64,000 nt of DNA from Lysinibacillus sp. PLM2. GTDB taxonomy: Bacteria > Bacillota > Bacilli > Bacillales_A > Planococcaceae. Within the stretch, counting starts at the first letter, position 1. Every line of letters begins with the position of its first letter. Positions 31,914-41,230 of the stretch are shown one piece after another. The DNA lies in NCBI GenBank assembly GCA_023168345.1, contig AP025689.1, positions 3,364,001 to 3,428,000 on the forward strand, in the 5' to 3' direction. A program made the position numbers and the translations under genes. The notes under the pieces are model-generated. The model searched no databases and had not been told where the DNA came from. It saw only the letters and a list, made by a program, of their open reading frames with translations.

Positions 31914-33857
31914 CTATATCGTTTTTGTATACTCTATTACTACATAGCCTGTATACGCGGTTCTATCATTGCCTGGTTCGACTACAATGTCGGTCTTATT
32001 TGCGAAGAGACCAATTTGCGATTCAAAGTTGTTATACCGAGCAAGGGGCAGTGGCAAGAAAACACTTCCGTTCGTGACAAAGCCGGATAAACTGACAACA
32101 GTACTGAGGTTTGCTATACCATGAGGTACATGTTTTGGTGTTGTATCTGTAAGGGAACCGAGATTTATCTGTTTACGATAAATCGTCTTGCCATCTATCC
32201 ATAGTCGCCCTGTGTTTTGTTCTGTAGTTGAATAATCGCTAAAGGAAGAAGCCAGTTTAGTAGCAGTAATTGTACGGTCTGCAATTTTTAAACCTGTAAC
32301 TGCTCCGTTTGCAATTCTTGCAGTAGTTACAGGTTCGTTATTGATATTAAGCCAGTTTGCTTGACCAGAAGGATTATCAAATACGAAAACGGAAATCACA
32401 TAGAATGTCATGGTATTGCGAGAAATGAAGAAACCCATTGCCCGCTGATAGCCATTTCCCGTATCGTCACCGTTATGTTTTATCAAAAAGACATGCCCAT
32501 CGTCACTTGGCTGGTCACTAAACTTATTTCCGCTCCATGAAGTGAAATAAAAGGCATCTCCAGGGTTCATATGGTACAACGCATATTGGCCAATCGATAT
32601 AGTACCTCCACCCACATTAATCTCCAGTGCAGGTAATTTTCCATATAGATTGTTAATAGTAGATGCAACGTTGTCTCCTTGAATCTCTGAATCTACCTCC
32701 GTCAAGTCGCCTAAGGTTTCCTCAACTGTTACTAGCGTATCCTCCACGGCTCCTAAAGCCTGTGCAATTTCAGATATGCCAGTTGGAGCGGATATTGCTG
32801 TTTTTACCTCACTTAACTCAGAGCGGACTTTTTGGGCGATTGTCAACTCCGCTTTTCCGAACACTACGCTGATGCTCTGTCCATCTGCGTCATAGGTTTC
32901 TTCGACTTCGGTGATGCGCGTCGTCATGGATACACCCCAGGCTTTGGAAATGACTTTGACAGTCTGCCCAAGATCGAAGTCTACTTTATATGTTAAATTG
33001 CCGTGTGGATTGATAGATGTATCAAATGAATAGCGTATGGCTTGCTCACTCAGCTTACTTTGACCTCGAAAGATTAGTGTATCAATGTATTCTGAACCAA
33101 AGTCTTCTGCCCGCAAGTCCTTAGCATCCACGAAAATTTCGTGCCTTGTCTCACCAGAGCCACTTGTAATTGCAACAAAAGTTCTGTCTTCACCTTCTCC
33201 TTCGCCAGCAACAAGAGCTGTGTTGGCATAATCTCCAGCACTTATTGTATAAATCTGTTCTGTAAGGTTTTCATATTCCTTAGAAAATACTGCTTGTGAT
33301 TCCGTTCCTCTATACAACGATACGGTAAAAAGACCCGTCGCAGGAGTGAACACGGTCTTAATGCCAATATCTGAAGCAACACATAGTCCTGTCACAGCCT
33401 CCATCAAATTTCGATACGATACCTGTGTGCTGATGGGAGCATTTAAGTTTGGAGCAGAAAAAGATATATTTGATATCTTCCTTGCTGTATCAGAAGGATT
33501 GATAAGATTATTATTTATCAGCTGCTCTACACATACAGAAATGTCACCAGAGAGTTTCTCCGTTTGCCATACAATGCGGCGGGAAAGGAAGGAAGTTGCA
33601 AAGCGACCACTTGCAGTAATAATTTCATGCTCGGTTTGAGAAAGTTCCAGATGCTCAATGATCCCGGCTTCCTCATCATCATTTTTCCAGATGATATTCC
33701 CTTCCTTTAAGAGTTCTGTATTCTCCGGAGTTGCAATCGCTTTTAATTCAAATGAGCCACACTGGGAATAGCGCCTCGTCCAGCGCAAGTACTCGAAAGA
33801 TTCCACAATTCCCACAAGCTCCCGATTTGTATTAAAGATATATAGTTCCATACTCAC
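31914..33857 (-). CDS. Siphovirus tail hub protein (Gp37-like, PF14594 type)
   Basis: The first about 350 of the 647 residues match the ReqiPepy6 Gp37-like family: MELYIFNTNRELVGIVESFEYLRWTRRYSQCGSFEL, then HLELSQTEHEIITASGRFATSFLSRRIV, an AGEGEGEDR loop and DLGQTVKVISKAWGVSMTTRITEVEETYDADG. The C-terminal half holds a short helical linker (VRSELSEVKTAIS) and beta-rich fibre-like domains. This is the tail-tip or baseplate hub. It overlaps the Dit-like gene upstream by 4 bp. Confidence 0.85.
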   Translation of the reverse strand: MSMELYIFNTNRELVGIVESFEYLRWTRRYSQCGSFELKAIATPENTELLKEGNIIWKNDDEEAGIIEHLELSQTEHEIITASGRFATSFLSRRIVWQTEKLSGDISVCVEQLINNNLINPSDTARKISNISFSAPNLNAPISTQVSYRNLMEAVTGLCVASDIGIKTVFTPATGLFTVSLYRGTESQAVFSKEYENLTEQIYTISAGDYANTALVAGEGEGEDRTFVAITSGSGETRHEIFVDAKDLRAEDFGSEYIDTLIFRGQSKLSEQAIRYSFDTSINPHGNLTYKVDFDLGQTVKVISKAWGVSMTTRITEVEETYDADGQSISVVFGKAELTIAQKVRSELSEVKTAISAPTGISEIAQALGAVEDTLVTVEETLGDLTEVDSEIQGDNVASTINNLYGKLPALEINVGGGTISIGQYALYHMNPGDAFYFTSWSGNKFSDQPSDDGHVFLIKHNGDDTGNGYQRAMGFFISRNTMTFYVISVFVFDNPSGQANWLNINNEPVTTARIANGAVTGLKIADRTITATKLASSFSDYSTTEQNTGRLWIDGKTIYRKQINLGSLTDTTPKHVPHGIANLSTVVSLSGFVTNGSVFLPLPLARYNNFESQIGLFANKTDIVVEPGNDRTAYTGYVVIEYTKTI

Positions 33858-34705
33858 ACCCCCAGAAACTGTGGACGAAAGTAAATACTAACCTCTAACA
33901 GTTCCATATTGACTGAAGCATCGTAGCGCAGTGTGTTAAGACCAGCGGAAAGTTGAAAGAACGCCGAAGTGGTATCTAATAACGAAAAAGCATTTGTAAT
34001 CGAAGAACCCTCCACTTTTACTACACGCTTTCCGGCGAAATGAGTATATACACGCAGCTCGTCTCCGGCATCCATTGTCGTAAGAAGCCGAATGTATTCA
34101 CCAGTGTCTATCTTTAAGAGTTCAGGGTTCGACACAGTACCTAAAGCTCGGAACACAATCTCACATCCGCAAGATACATCCCCGATATTTTCCACCGTAA
34201 TGATTTGGCTAGGCTGACGCATTCCAAACTCCATCCCGCTCATTGGGATTTCTAATTCAAACTCAAATAGCGGTATCCATGATGCCAGTTCCTCTCGCAC
34301 CTCATTTAATGTCTCGAAGAAAGGGGATGGGCAGAGTAGACTGACAAAGAAGTTTGGTATTCGTTGCCGATTAGAAACACTAAAACCTGCCTCCTCCACC
34401 ACGCAGGATATCTGTCGGTCACGGTATTGAAGGGTCCCTAGTAGCTTTGGGCTGAATATTTTAAGGAATCGTTGTCTCCTTTTAAAGGCTTCATCGGGAG
34501 TATCAGCAACAACCGTACCTTCAATCGTTATGTTTCGCATATCTAACGTGGAGGAAATATAAAAAGCGCCATCCTGATCTGGCGCCTTGAAAGTGTTGAC
34601 GGTTTGACGCATATTGCCAGTGCCGTCTACCTTCGTAAGAAAGTACGGTCGGCTTTGCTTAAGCGTAATGCTCTCTCCATCTCTATTTGTATATGTTAGT
34701 TCCAT
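33854..34705 (-). CDS. Distal tail protein (Dit, phage tail family)
   Basis: This 283-residue protein has the Dit-type N-terminal domain (ELTYTNRDGESITL...DGAFYISSTLDMRNITIEGTV) and a C-terminal galectin-like beta region ending with RYDASVNMELLEVSIYFRPQFLGV, common to siphovirus Dit proteins that form the ring at the tail tip. It lies directly after the tape-measure gene in the usual order and overlaps the hub gene by 4 bp. Confidence 0.85.
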   Translation of the reverse strand: MELTYTNRDGESITLKQSRPYFLTKVDGTGNMRQTVNTFKAPDQDGAFYISSTLDMRNITIEGTVVADTPDEAFKRRQRFLKIFSPKLLGTLQYRDRQISCVVEEAGFSVSNRQRIPNFFVSLLCPSPFFETLNEVREELASWIPLFEFELEIPMSGMEFGMRQPSQIITVENIGDVSCGCEIVFRALGTVSNPELLKIDTGEYIRLLTTMDAGDELRVYTHFAGKRVVKVEGSSITNAFSLLDTTSAFFQLSAGLNTLRYDASVNMELLEVSIYFRPQFLGV

Positions 34706-34718
34706 TGCCGTACCTCCC

Positions 34719-37139
34719 TTACAATTCCAGTGCCAGTTTACGGGATAGGTTCTTAAACTCCCGTGCTAGTTCTTTTTCTGATAGAGCCTTAGGTGTCACA
34801 ACTGAAATATTTTGAGTAATACTTGCACCTGTAGCATTCCCTTGCCCAGATACACCTCTGTAATTAAAATCAAAGCTAGTTGGTACTGCATTTTGCATAT
34901 CCCTTGAAACTGCTGTCATTGCATCCTCAAAACCTACACCGATACCTTCACCCATGTTGTGGCCAATTCCAGCAAATAGAGTTGAAGGGGAGCGGATACC
35001 GAAAAAGTCTTTTATCCTCGATACAACATTTCCGAAAAACCCGGATATTTTACCCCATAACCATGCACCTGCGTCTGATATACCCTTCCACAACCCTTTA
35101 ATCAAATTGCCGCCCACTTGTGCCATTTGACCGATATAGCCAGTAAAGGCCCTAACCAGTCCAGAGATAATCTGCGGTACGGCTTTTACGATCTCCACGA
35201 TTATCCTTGGCAGATTTGCAATCAGTGCCACAAACAGTTGTACACCCGCTAAGATAATCTTATCGATGTTACCAATAATGGCATTGACCAGCGAGCTAAC
35301 AATCTTGGGAATAGCACCTACAACAGTAGTTATAATCTGTGGCAATGCCTGTATGAGTGATATTAGAAGCCGGATACCTGCATCAATAATCAAAGGAATC
35401 GACCCTATAACAGCACTGATGATACTATCGATAATTTGCGGAATTGCTTCCACAACTGCTGTAATAATGGTAGGCAAAGCTGTGACCAGTGAGGTCAATA
35501 ATTGAATACCCGCATCAATAATCTGTGGAATAGATGCAATGATAAAATCCACTATTGCTTTGATGATGACCGGTAAGGCAGAAATAAGCTGAGGTATTGC
35601 CTCTACCAATCCCTGTGCTAATCCTATAATCAACTGCAAAGCGGCATCCAAAATGAGTGGTAGGTTATCCATCAATCCTTGGACAATCTGCATAACTGCA
35701 GAAACTGCCGCAGGGATGAGTTGTGGTAACGCTATGCCGATTCCCTCCACAAGTGCTGTTACTAATTCAATTGCTGCATTTATTAGCAGTGGAAGGTTAT
35801 CAATTAATGCACCGACAATCGTCATTAGAGCACTTACCGTCGCTGGAATAAGTTCGGGTAAAAGGCTCAAAATTGTTTCCAGTACTTGCGCGAATATATT
35901 TGTAACCAATTCAAGAAGCATTGGTAGCAAGTCTGCAACCGCCGCTAATATTGCGCCTGTCGCTGTTGGCAAGGCGGCTACGATATTTTCTAAAACCGGT
36001 ACAATATTAGTGACAACCGCCTCGAAAGCATCAACAAGATTCTCAGTCAGATTCGTCATATCAGCATTGGCATTACCGAGTCCAGCTGTAAATGAACCAA
36101 GTGCGGCCTGTAGTAACCCAATAGAACCGGAGATTGTCTCGGTTGATTCTTTTGCAAAGTTACCTGCATACTGCTCTGTGTTCTCAAAGAACATTTGCAT
36201 TGCTACTTCGGCTTTTTCCGCTTGTGTTGCAGTATTCCAAGTGAAATCCAGACCCTTTGCGAGAGCATAGGCTTCGATGTTTGTAGCGTTCATCGCAACA
36301 CCTAAGTTATCCATCATATCAAAGTTACCCTTTGCCGCCCCAGTGACTGCCTCCAATGCCGAGGACATATCAATACCCATAACAGATGCCATGTCTGCCG
36401 CACGTTGCATGGCCTTTTCAGTTAGCTCAAGACTTCTCTGTTGCTGTATACCAGAACCTTGGAATAACGCGCCCATTTTGTTGGCAGTTGCAAGGTACTC
36501 ACTTTGGGAAACACCTAGATTTTTATAGGCTTCCTCACCAGTTTTCTGAATCGATGCAGCATATGCTCCAAAAACCGCCTCCGATCCACCTAGGTTTTGT
36601 TCTAATTCTCCGAACTGAGTAACTACCTCTTTACCTAACTTAATAGCCGCGGCTCCAGCGGCAACGGCAACCGCACCCATCGCCACACCAATTCCCTTGA
36701 GTACACCGCCAAGCTTTTCAAACCTGCCACCAGCATCCTCTGCACTTTTACCGGAATCCTCTAACTCTTCACCGAGATTATCCGCTTCAATTGTAGACTC
36801 CTCAAGTTCACGTTCCATAAGGTTCAGTTCTGCCTGAGCCCTATTTAATTGTATCTGCCAGTTTTGGGTACGACGGTCATTTTCACCGAAAGAGGAGGAG
36901 GCATTATCAAGGGCAGCCTTAAGGGTAGAAATCTTTTCTTTCTGTGCGTCAATTTCTTTATTTAAAACGGCATTTCGAGCCGTGATCGATTGAATGGATT
37001 TATCGTTTTTATCAAATTGACTGGTTACAAGGGCCATTTCACTACCTAGTACCTTAAATGATTGATTGATTTCGGAGAGTGCCTTCTTAAATTCTCGCTC
37101 ACCCTCGACACCTATTTTTAATCCAAAATTATCCGCCAT
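34719..37139 (-). CDS. Phage tail tape-measure protein
   Basis: The 806 residues begin with an alpha-helical coiled coil (about 1-135, many Gln/Asn/Glu heptads), then a Gly/Ala membrane-like segment near 155. A TMP core follows (about 180-350: GGSEAVFGAYAASIQKTGEEAYKNLGVSQSEYLATANKMGALFQGSG). About ten hydrophobic repeats of roughly 36 residues (370-690) are built on IPQIIDAGIQLLxSLVxALP. The C-terminal part has the GISDAGAWLWGKI and FGIRSPSTLFAGIGHNMGEGIG motifs. It sets tail length and probably aids DNA passage through the membrane. Confidence 0.95.
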   Translation of the reverse strand: MADNFGLKIGVEGEREFKKALSEINQSFKVLGSEMALVTSQFDKNDKSIQSITARNAVLNKEIDAQKEKISTLKAALDNASSSFGENDRRTQNWQIQLNRAQAELNLMERELEESTIEADNLGEELEDSGKSAEDAGGRFEKLGGVLKGIGVAMGAVAVAAGAAAIKLGKEVVTQFGELEQNLGGSEAVFGAYAASIQKTGEEAYKNLGVSQSEYLATANKMGALFQGSGIQQQRSLELTEKAMQRAADMASVMGIDMSSALEAVTGAAKGNFDMMDNLGVAMNATNIEAYALAKGLDFTWNTATQAEKAEVAMQMFFENTEQYAGNFAKESTETISGSIGLLQAALGSFTAGLGNANADMTNLTENLVDAFEAVVTNIVPVLENIVAALPTATGAILAAVADLLPMLLELVTNIFAQVLETILSLLPELIPATVSALMTIVGALIDNLPLLINAAIELVTALVEGIGIALPQLIPAAVSAVMQIVQGLMDNLPLILDAALQLIIGLAQGLVEAIPQLISALPVIIKAIVDFIIASIPQIIDAGIQLLTSLVTALPTIITAVVEAIPQIIDSIISAVIGSIPLIIDAGIRLLISLIQALPQIITTVVGAIPKIVSSLVNAIIGNIDKIILAGVQLFVALIANLPRIIVEIVKAVPQIISGLVRAFTGYIGQMAQVGGNLIKGLWKGISDAGAWLWGKISGFFGNVVSRIKDFFGIRSPSTLFAGIGHNMGEGIGVGFEDAMTAVSRDMQNAVPTSFDFNYRGVSGQGNATGASITQNISVVTPKALSEKELAREFKNLSRKLALEL

Positions 37140-37153
37140 CCCTTCACCTCCTC

Positions 37154-37363
37154 CTATATGCCTAGTGGGATAATATCGTCAATGGTCTGAGTTTTCTTTG
37201 GCTTTTCAATGCCATGCCACTGCTTATGGCAAGCCCATAAATCAAAAAACAGTCCAATTGGCAGAAGCCAGAATTCCTCTGCCTCCATGCCCATCTGGAC
37301 TGTTCCATAATAAAGAAGCCGGGTAAAGACCTCAGCGTCCGTTACCCGACTTCCACGTTTTTT
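37154..37363 (-). CDS. Tail assembly chaperone, frameshift extension (gpT-like)
   Basis: This frame has no start of its own. It is entered by a -1 ribosomal shift from the chaperone gene at 37342-37728 at the heptamer A AAA AAC. The extension of about 68 residues reads on through EVFTRLLYYGTVQMGMEAEE, then a FDLWACHKQWHGI motif, and ends at 37154, 15 bp before the tape-measure start. A second reading frame between the chaperone and tape-measure genes is a hallmark of siphovirus G/G-T pairs. The fusion product would be about 190 residues. Confidence 0.85.
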   Translation of the reverse strand, partial: KKRGSRVTDAEVFTRLLYYGTVQMGMEAEEFWLLPIGLFFDLWACHKQWHGIEKPKKTQTIDDIIPLGI

Positions 37364-37728
37364 GGAGTTTCCTCCTCACTTTCCACATTTCTCTTTGTAC
37401 CTTTGAACATTGCCTCGGTAATTGCAGTTTTATATGCCGCTAAGTCAAGCGGTGAAGTAAGAAGCTCCACTTCTTCCTCTGTAAGTAATTCTTCTGGTGC
37501 GTTCTTATTCTTAAGATTACGAATCAAAATGGACTGGTTTGCAAGCAGCGTGATTAGCCAAACAATCTCGTCCAGTGCCATCTCGAAGTTTTCTGATTTC
37601 ATCAGTTTTTCTCCAAGGTTTTCAAGACCACCGTAACGACCCGCAATGGCCTTTGTTGCACGTGTAGTTAAAACCAGTTCATACTCTTTGTCACCTATGT
37701 TGATTGAGGCACTTCTATCATTATCCAT
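37342..37728 (-). CDS. Tail assembly chaperone (gpG-like)
   Basis: This 128-residue acidic protein lies between the major tail protein and the tape-measure gene. It begins SINIGDKEYELVLTTRATKAI, a pattern shared by Firmicute tail chaperones, has a helical core and an acidic C terminus. Near its end the zero-frame codons CCA AAA AAC contain a slippery A AAA AAC (37363-37357), giving a minor fusion with the downstream frame. It helps the tape-measure protein assemble with tail subunits. Confidence 0.88.
   Translation of the reverse strand: MDNDRSASINIGDKEYELVLTTRATKAIAGRYGGLENLGEKLMKSENFEMALDEIVWLITLLANQSILIRNLKNKNAPEELLTEEEVELLTSPLDLAAYKTAITEAMFKGTKRNVESEEETPKNVEVG
37357..37363 (-). promoter_or_regulatory. 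-1 ribosomal frameshift heptamer A AAA AAC
   Basis: On the minus strand AAAAAAC lies in the correct X XXY YYZ phase of the chaperone gene (codons ..A AAA AAC), five codons before its stop. A -1 slip opens a frame that continues to 37154. Confidence 0.88.
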
Positions 37729-37739
37729 GATTTCCCCTC

Positions 37740-38330
37740 CTATGGTTCAGGTGTATATACAGGTTCATAGACCTCTGTGAACCAACCTGTTATGGTGGTC
37801 GATGAAACACCAGGATCACCTTCTGTAACTTCCGCTTTCCATGGGTGCTTGCCCAATCCATCCAGCTTATTTCTACGCATAACGGTTCCCTCAATGGTGG
37901 GTGTAGAAAAGGTAATGGAATCAGCCTTTGTCTGCAAGTTGGTTGCTGGTAGTCCAAACTTAACGCGATACAACCAAAAATAGCGGTATGTTCCATTAGC
38001 CCTTTGCGCACGAAACCCAACTGCAACGGGTGTACCCACGTTTTCACTGGCTGAGATTAATACTCCGTTATCATCTGTAGAAGCACCAGTTAAATCCGCT
38101 GCGACTGTCGGACCAATGTCGTCTACACCGAGAGTGAGAGTACCACTGTTAAAATCTTTCACAACCTCAGCCGCTCCGTCGTCAGCATACAGAATTGCTT
38201 CCACCAGTTCTACCGAAAGTTCAGCAGTGATGGCTTTTGCCAGCACAGAAGGTTGGGCATAAGTTTCCTCACCGTTAGCGTCCTCGGTTATTTTTGAATA
38301 GTACAGTCTATCAAGACCAATCGTTGCCAT
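37740..38330 (-). CDS. Major tail protein (phi13/TP901-1-like family)
   Basis: This 196-residue tube protein begins ATIGLDRLYYSKITEDANGEETYAQP, has DFNSGTLTLGVDDIGP near residue 60 and the YRYFWLYRVKFGLPATNLQTKADSITFSTPTIEGTVMRR signature of phi13-type major tail proteins. It forms the tail tube around the tape measure. It lies between the tail terminator and chaperone genes, as expected. Confidence 0.9.
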   Translation of the reverse strand: MATIGLDRLYYSKITEDANGEETYAQPSVLAKAITAELSVELVEAILYADDGAAEVVKDFNSGTLTLGVDDIGPTVAADLTGASTDDNGVLISASENVGTPVAVGFRAQRANGTYRYFWLYRVKFGLPATNLQTKADSITFSTPTIEGTVMRRNKLDGLGKHPWKAEVTEGDPGVSSTTITGWFTEVYEPVYTPEP

Positions 38331-38333
38331 GTG

Positions 38334-38675
38334 TTAATCCTCCAATCTATAGTTTTTCGCCACATCGATGGCGTAATGATGATATCCAGTATCATCCTCG
38401 TGACCGATATATCTTCGTTCGGTCACAGTAAAATCTGCATTTATTAAAGCCGTTGTGAGCTGTCTTTTCCGCTCTAGGTAGTTATTTTTTGAGAACAGTG
38501 ATATCCTCGCTTCCTGCACATCAAAGCCTGGACGGTTATCCGCATGGACTTCAAAAATATCCGAAAGAGGGAGAATCACGACATACTCATCTGGTGCCAA
38601 ACCTGAAAAAACCCCGGTTTCCACGGGGAGCGGTATAGCGGTCACAAGTGTATTCAATTCCTCTAAGATATTCAT
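38334..38675 (-). CDS. Tail completion/terminator protein
   Basis: The 113 residues start MNILEELNTLVTAIPLPVETGVFSG, with DEYVVILPLSDIFEVHADNRPGFDVQEARISLFSK in the middle. The arrangement and position (after the HK97 gp10-like gene, before the major tail protein) match siphovirus tail terminator proteins that cap the tube. The start is the ATG at 38675, which overlaps the upstream stop in ATGA. Confidence 0.78.
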   Translation of the reverse strand: MNILEELNTLVTAIPLPVETGVFSGLAPDEYVVILPLSDIFEVHADNRPGFDVQEARISLFSKNNYLERKRQLTTALINADFTVTERRYIGHEDDTGYHHYAIDVAKNYRLED

Positions 38676-39103
38676 ATCTTCTCGATTTCCTCCTCCAGCT
38701 TGGCGACCATTGCATTGATGCAAGGTTTCCTAGATGCATTCCTCGCAGGCTTTAGGAAGGGTTTTGCAGGCTGACCATGTTTGCCATATTCGATAATGCT
38801 GGCAAGTTTAGCATTGCTCTCGCCGTCAGATCGTGGCTCGGCAAAGCCGACTTTTACATTGAAGTTTCCGTTTCTATCTTGCTTTGCTCCAGAAAGACCC
38901 AGTGAAGATAGCAACTCACCAGTGCTTTTGGATGGATATTTCGTGCCCTTGCCAACCACCTTACTTAGATTTCCTTTGACTTTATCCAGCACCACTTCAC
39001 CGCCAACTTCCAAAACCTTAGGAAGAATCACATCGGTCTGGTCAGCTAATCGGGATACCTTTAAAAGGAATTCTTCTGGCATCTTTATATTCGCTTTTGC
39101 CAT
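38672..39103 (-). CDS. HK97 gp10-like head-tail joining protein
   Basis: This 143-residue protein has the gp10-family pattern: an N-terminal helix, KGNLSKVVGKGTKYPSKSTGELLSSLG near 45, then VKVGFAEPRSDGESNAKLASIIEYGKHGQPAKPFLKPA near 90. The EYG and PAKPFLKPA motifs are diagnostic. The start is the ATG at 39103 after GAGGTG. It probably sits at the head-tail interface. Confidence 0.88.
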   Translation of the reverse strand: MAKANIKMPEEFLLKVSRLADQTDVILPKVLEVGGEVVLDKVKGNLSKVVGKGTKYPSKSTGELLSSLGLSGAKQDRNGNFNVKVGFAEPRSDGESNAKLASIIEYGKHGQPAKPFLKPARNASRKPCINAMVAKLEEEIEKI

Positions 39104-39108
39104 ATCCA

Positions 39109-39444
39109 TCACCTCACAGTTGGTTCTAGCTTTTCGGCTAAAACCTCGACATACATCCCTCGGTTTCTTACATCCTCAACACTTAAAATTTGATATCTGC
39201 CATCATCGCAGACGATAACCATTTCATTGGTCACCTTAAGTCCGAAGATTTTTCTAAACCTGAATAGGGAAGTTGCAGATGAAAATGATGCCATATTCGT
39301 CCATCGCTCACTGCCATGCCGATCTTCCTTGTAAGCAAGTACACTTGCGAGTATGTTGTCATCTTTTGTGGCGAAGCCTTCCTTATCCTTTGTGGGTATC
39401 GTGCAAATGATATCGATAAAGGTGTTCATCTTCCCAAAGCTCAC
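39109..39444 (-). CDS. Phage head closure / head-tail adaptor protein
   Basis: This 111-residue adaptor (SPP1 gp16-like family) begins SFGKMNTFIDII, with ASVLAYKEDRHGSERWTNMASFSSATSLFRFR in the middle and a C-terminal YQILSVEDVRNRGMYVEVLAEKLEP strand set typical of the family. The likely start is the GTG at 39444, which sits just after the GGGGTG at the end of the preceding gene and overlaps its stop region. It closes the portal after packaging. Confidence 0.82.
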   Translation of the reverse strand: MSFGKMNTFIDIICTIPTKDKEGFATKDDNILASVLAYKEDRHGSERWTNMASFSSATSLFRFRKIFGLKVTNEMVIVCDDGRYQILSVEDVRNRGMYVEVLAEKLEPTVR

Positions 39445-39445
39445 A

Positions 39446-39766
39446 CTAAACACCCCACTCTCGATCAAGTCGTAAAAGCAAGTTCACTGTATTCCATACT
39501 TGTTGTCCCGCCTGTACGCTATCAGCAAAGAAACCTGCCGTCGAGCCATCTCTACTTTCATAGAAATGACTCGACAACATGATCACTGCTTGTTCTGTTG
39601 TTGGAGGCATGGCATGGGTTTCATAATAGTCTTCAGGAACGTGCTGATAGCTCTGTGCATATGAGACTGCAGCAGTGATAAATCCAATAAGGAGGGCATC
39701 ATCTTGGTCATGCGCCAAAATTAAGTTTGCCTTAACTTTAGGCAAAAGATTGTCTGTCACTGCCAT
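39446..39766 (-). CDS. Phage head-tail connector protein
   Basis: This 106-residue helical protein has the gp6-like family features: LLPKVKANLILAHDQDDALLIGFITAAVSYAQSYQ at the start and AVIMLSSHFYESRDG in the middle. These proteins form a ring under the portal. It is placed between the head-fibre-like and head-closure genes. Confidence 0.85.
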   Translation of the reverse strand: MAVTDNLLPKVKANLILAHDQDDALLIGFITAAVSYAQSYQHVPEDYYETHAMPPTTEQAVIMLSSHFYESRDGSTAGFFADSVQAGQQVWNTVNLLLRLDREWGV

Positions 39767-39792
39767 ACCACCAACCCCCTTTACATTCCACC

Positions 39793-40005
39793 TTAGTCAG
39801 TCTCCATAAGCCCCGCTGCTTTTAGTTTGGCAAGCAGGGCATTGAAGTCCGTAACTAGACCAGCAACATCGGTGGCGGTGCTGTCTGCCTGGTTTACAGC
39901 AACAGGAAGCCCCATAACCGAGGCCCCTTCTTTAATTTCTAAAACACCTCCGATGACAGTTTTTTCTCCGCCTTGTTCGGTATAATTCTTCGTGTTATAA
40001 CTCAT
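39793..40005 (-). CDS. Head fibre-like protein
   Basis: The 70-residue protein has the PF11133-type pattern GGVLEIKEGASVMG and VAGLVTDFNALLAKLKAAGLME at the C terminus. It follows the major capsid gene directly, where small capsid decoration proteins lie. The function is inferred from position and pattern. Confidence 0.65.
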   Translation of the reverse strand: MSYNTKNYTEQGGEKTVIGGVLEIKEGASVMGLPVAVNQADSTATDVAGLVTDFNALLAKLKAAGLMETD

Positions 40006-40017
40006 AAAGCACCTCCG

Positions 40018-41211
40018 TTAGGCTTTCTGTTGGAGTACCTTAACGGCCTCCGGTAAGATAAGCTTTCCATCAACTCGCTGAGTCGCAATAAATCCTACTT
40101 GACCTGTAACAGCATAGAGTTCATTTAATCGTTTGAATACGCGTCCTTGACGGTCTGCCACCCAGTAATAACTAAAATCACCGAATACCATAGTCTTTGC
40201 ACCTGCTTCAATAGTAGGTACATATGATGAGGTGTACAGCGGGCGGTTAAGAATCGTATCAGGTGTCCCCGCTTGGACAGAAGGTTGCCATAAGTACTGT
40301 CCGTTTCCGTCCTTTAATTTACGGATAGCTTTTATAGTGGCGTCATTCATTACGAATACTGCCTTATTTCGATACGGTGCTTTTAAGCTGTAGAATAAAT
40401 CTAATACCTCATCCAAAGTGATGGCAGTGGTACTTGCCGCAGTAACCCCAACTTGACCACCACCAGTAGCATTCAGAATTCCTGTTGGCTTTCCTGTACC
40501 GTCACCTATGAAGAAGGCTTCCTCCTCCTTGTTACCAATGCGACGGGCGAATTCTCTTGTGATGTAGCTTTCGAGATTAAACACGGAATCATTTAGCAGT
40601 TCCTCAGAGACTTTGATCATCGTTGCTAGTTTATAGGCACCAATGGATACTTGACCGAAGCTGTCATCACTCTCTGGTATAGCTCCCTCTTCATCGATCC
40701 AACTTGCAGTGCCTTTGCTTGCAACAACAGGAATCTTGCGGTCACCAGAAGATGTCGTGATTACATTGGCCAGTCTACGGAAAATATTTTCTTCCTCCAG
40801 AGCTTCTACTAGCGTACGTTCAAACTCATCTGGCACAAGGAATCCGCCTTCAGAATCAGTGCCAATCTTTAGAGCGTTCCTTACTTCATAGCTGACATTG
40901 TCACGCATCGCATTCCAGAAAGCTTTTTTGTATTCAGCACTTGCACGACCAGTCTTTACTTCTCCAGTTCTAGTAGGTTCATTCGTAATTGGGTTACTGG
41001 TTGCTTTCGACAGTTCCAAATCGATAGATGCTTGGCGTTCCAAACGTTCAATTTCCTTACCAAGAGCCACCACATCGGCTTCCATTTTTTCATAGGTTGT
41101 CGTGTCCTCAGCGGATAACAGTCCATCACCGCCACGTTTTGAATCAAGAAATGCCTTTGCTGCGTCCCATGCTTTAGCGCGTTTCTCGCGCAATTCAAGA
41201 ATTTTACTCAT
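40018..41211 (-). CDS. Major capsid protein, HK97 fold
   Basis: This 397-residue protein has an N-terminal coiled-coil delta domain (about 1-100) that acts as scaffold and is removed on maturation. The capsid core follows: EVRNALKIGTDSEGGFLVPDEFERTLVEALEEENIFRRLA near 112, a KIPVVASKG strand, then an ATMIKVSEELLNDSVFNLESYITREFARRIG helix region and VFVMNDATIKAIRKLKDGNGQYLW. The gene follows the ClpP-like protease gene that probably cuts the delta domain. Confidence 0.95.
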   Translation of the reverse strand: MSKILELREKRAKAWDAAKAFLDSKRGGDGLLSAEDTTTYEKMEADVVALGKEIERLERQASIDLELSKATSNPITNEPTRTGEVKTGRASAEYKKAFWNAMRDNVSYEVRNALKIGTDSEGGFLVPDEFERTLVEALEEENIFRRLANVITTSSGDRKIPVVASKGTASWIDEEGAIPESDDSFGQVSIGAYKLATMIKVSEELLNDSVFNLESYITREFARRIGNKEEEAFFIGDGTGKPTGILNATGGGQVGVTAASTTAITLDEVLDLFYSLKAPYRNKAVFVMNDATIKAIRKLKDGNGQYLWQPSVQAGTPDTILNRPLYTSSYVPTIEAGAKTMVFGDFSYYWVADRQGRVFKRLNELYAVTGQVGFIATQRVDGKLILPEAVKVLQQKA

Positions 41212-41230
41212 TGTTATTTCCTCCTTTAAA

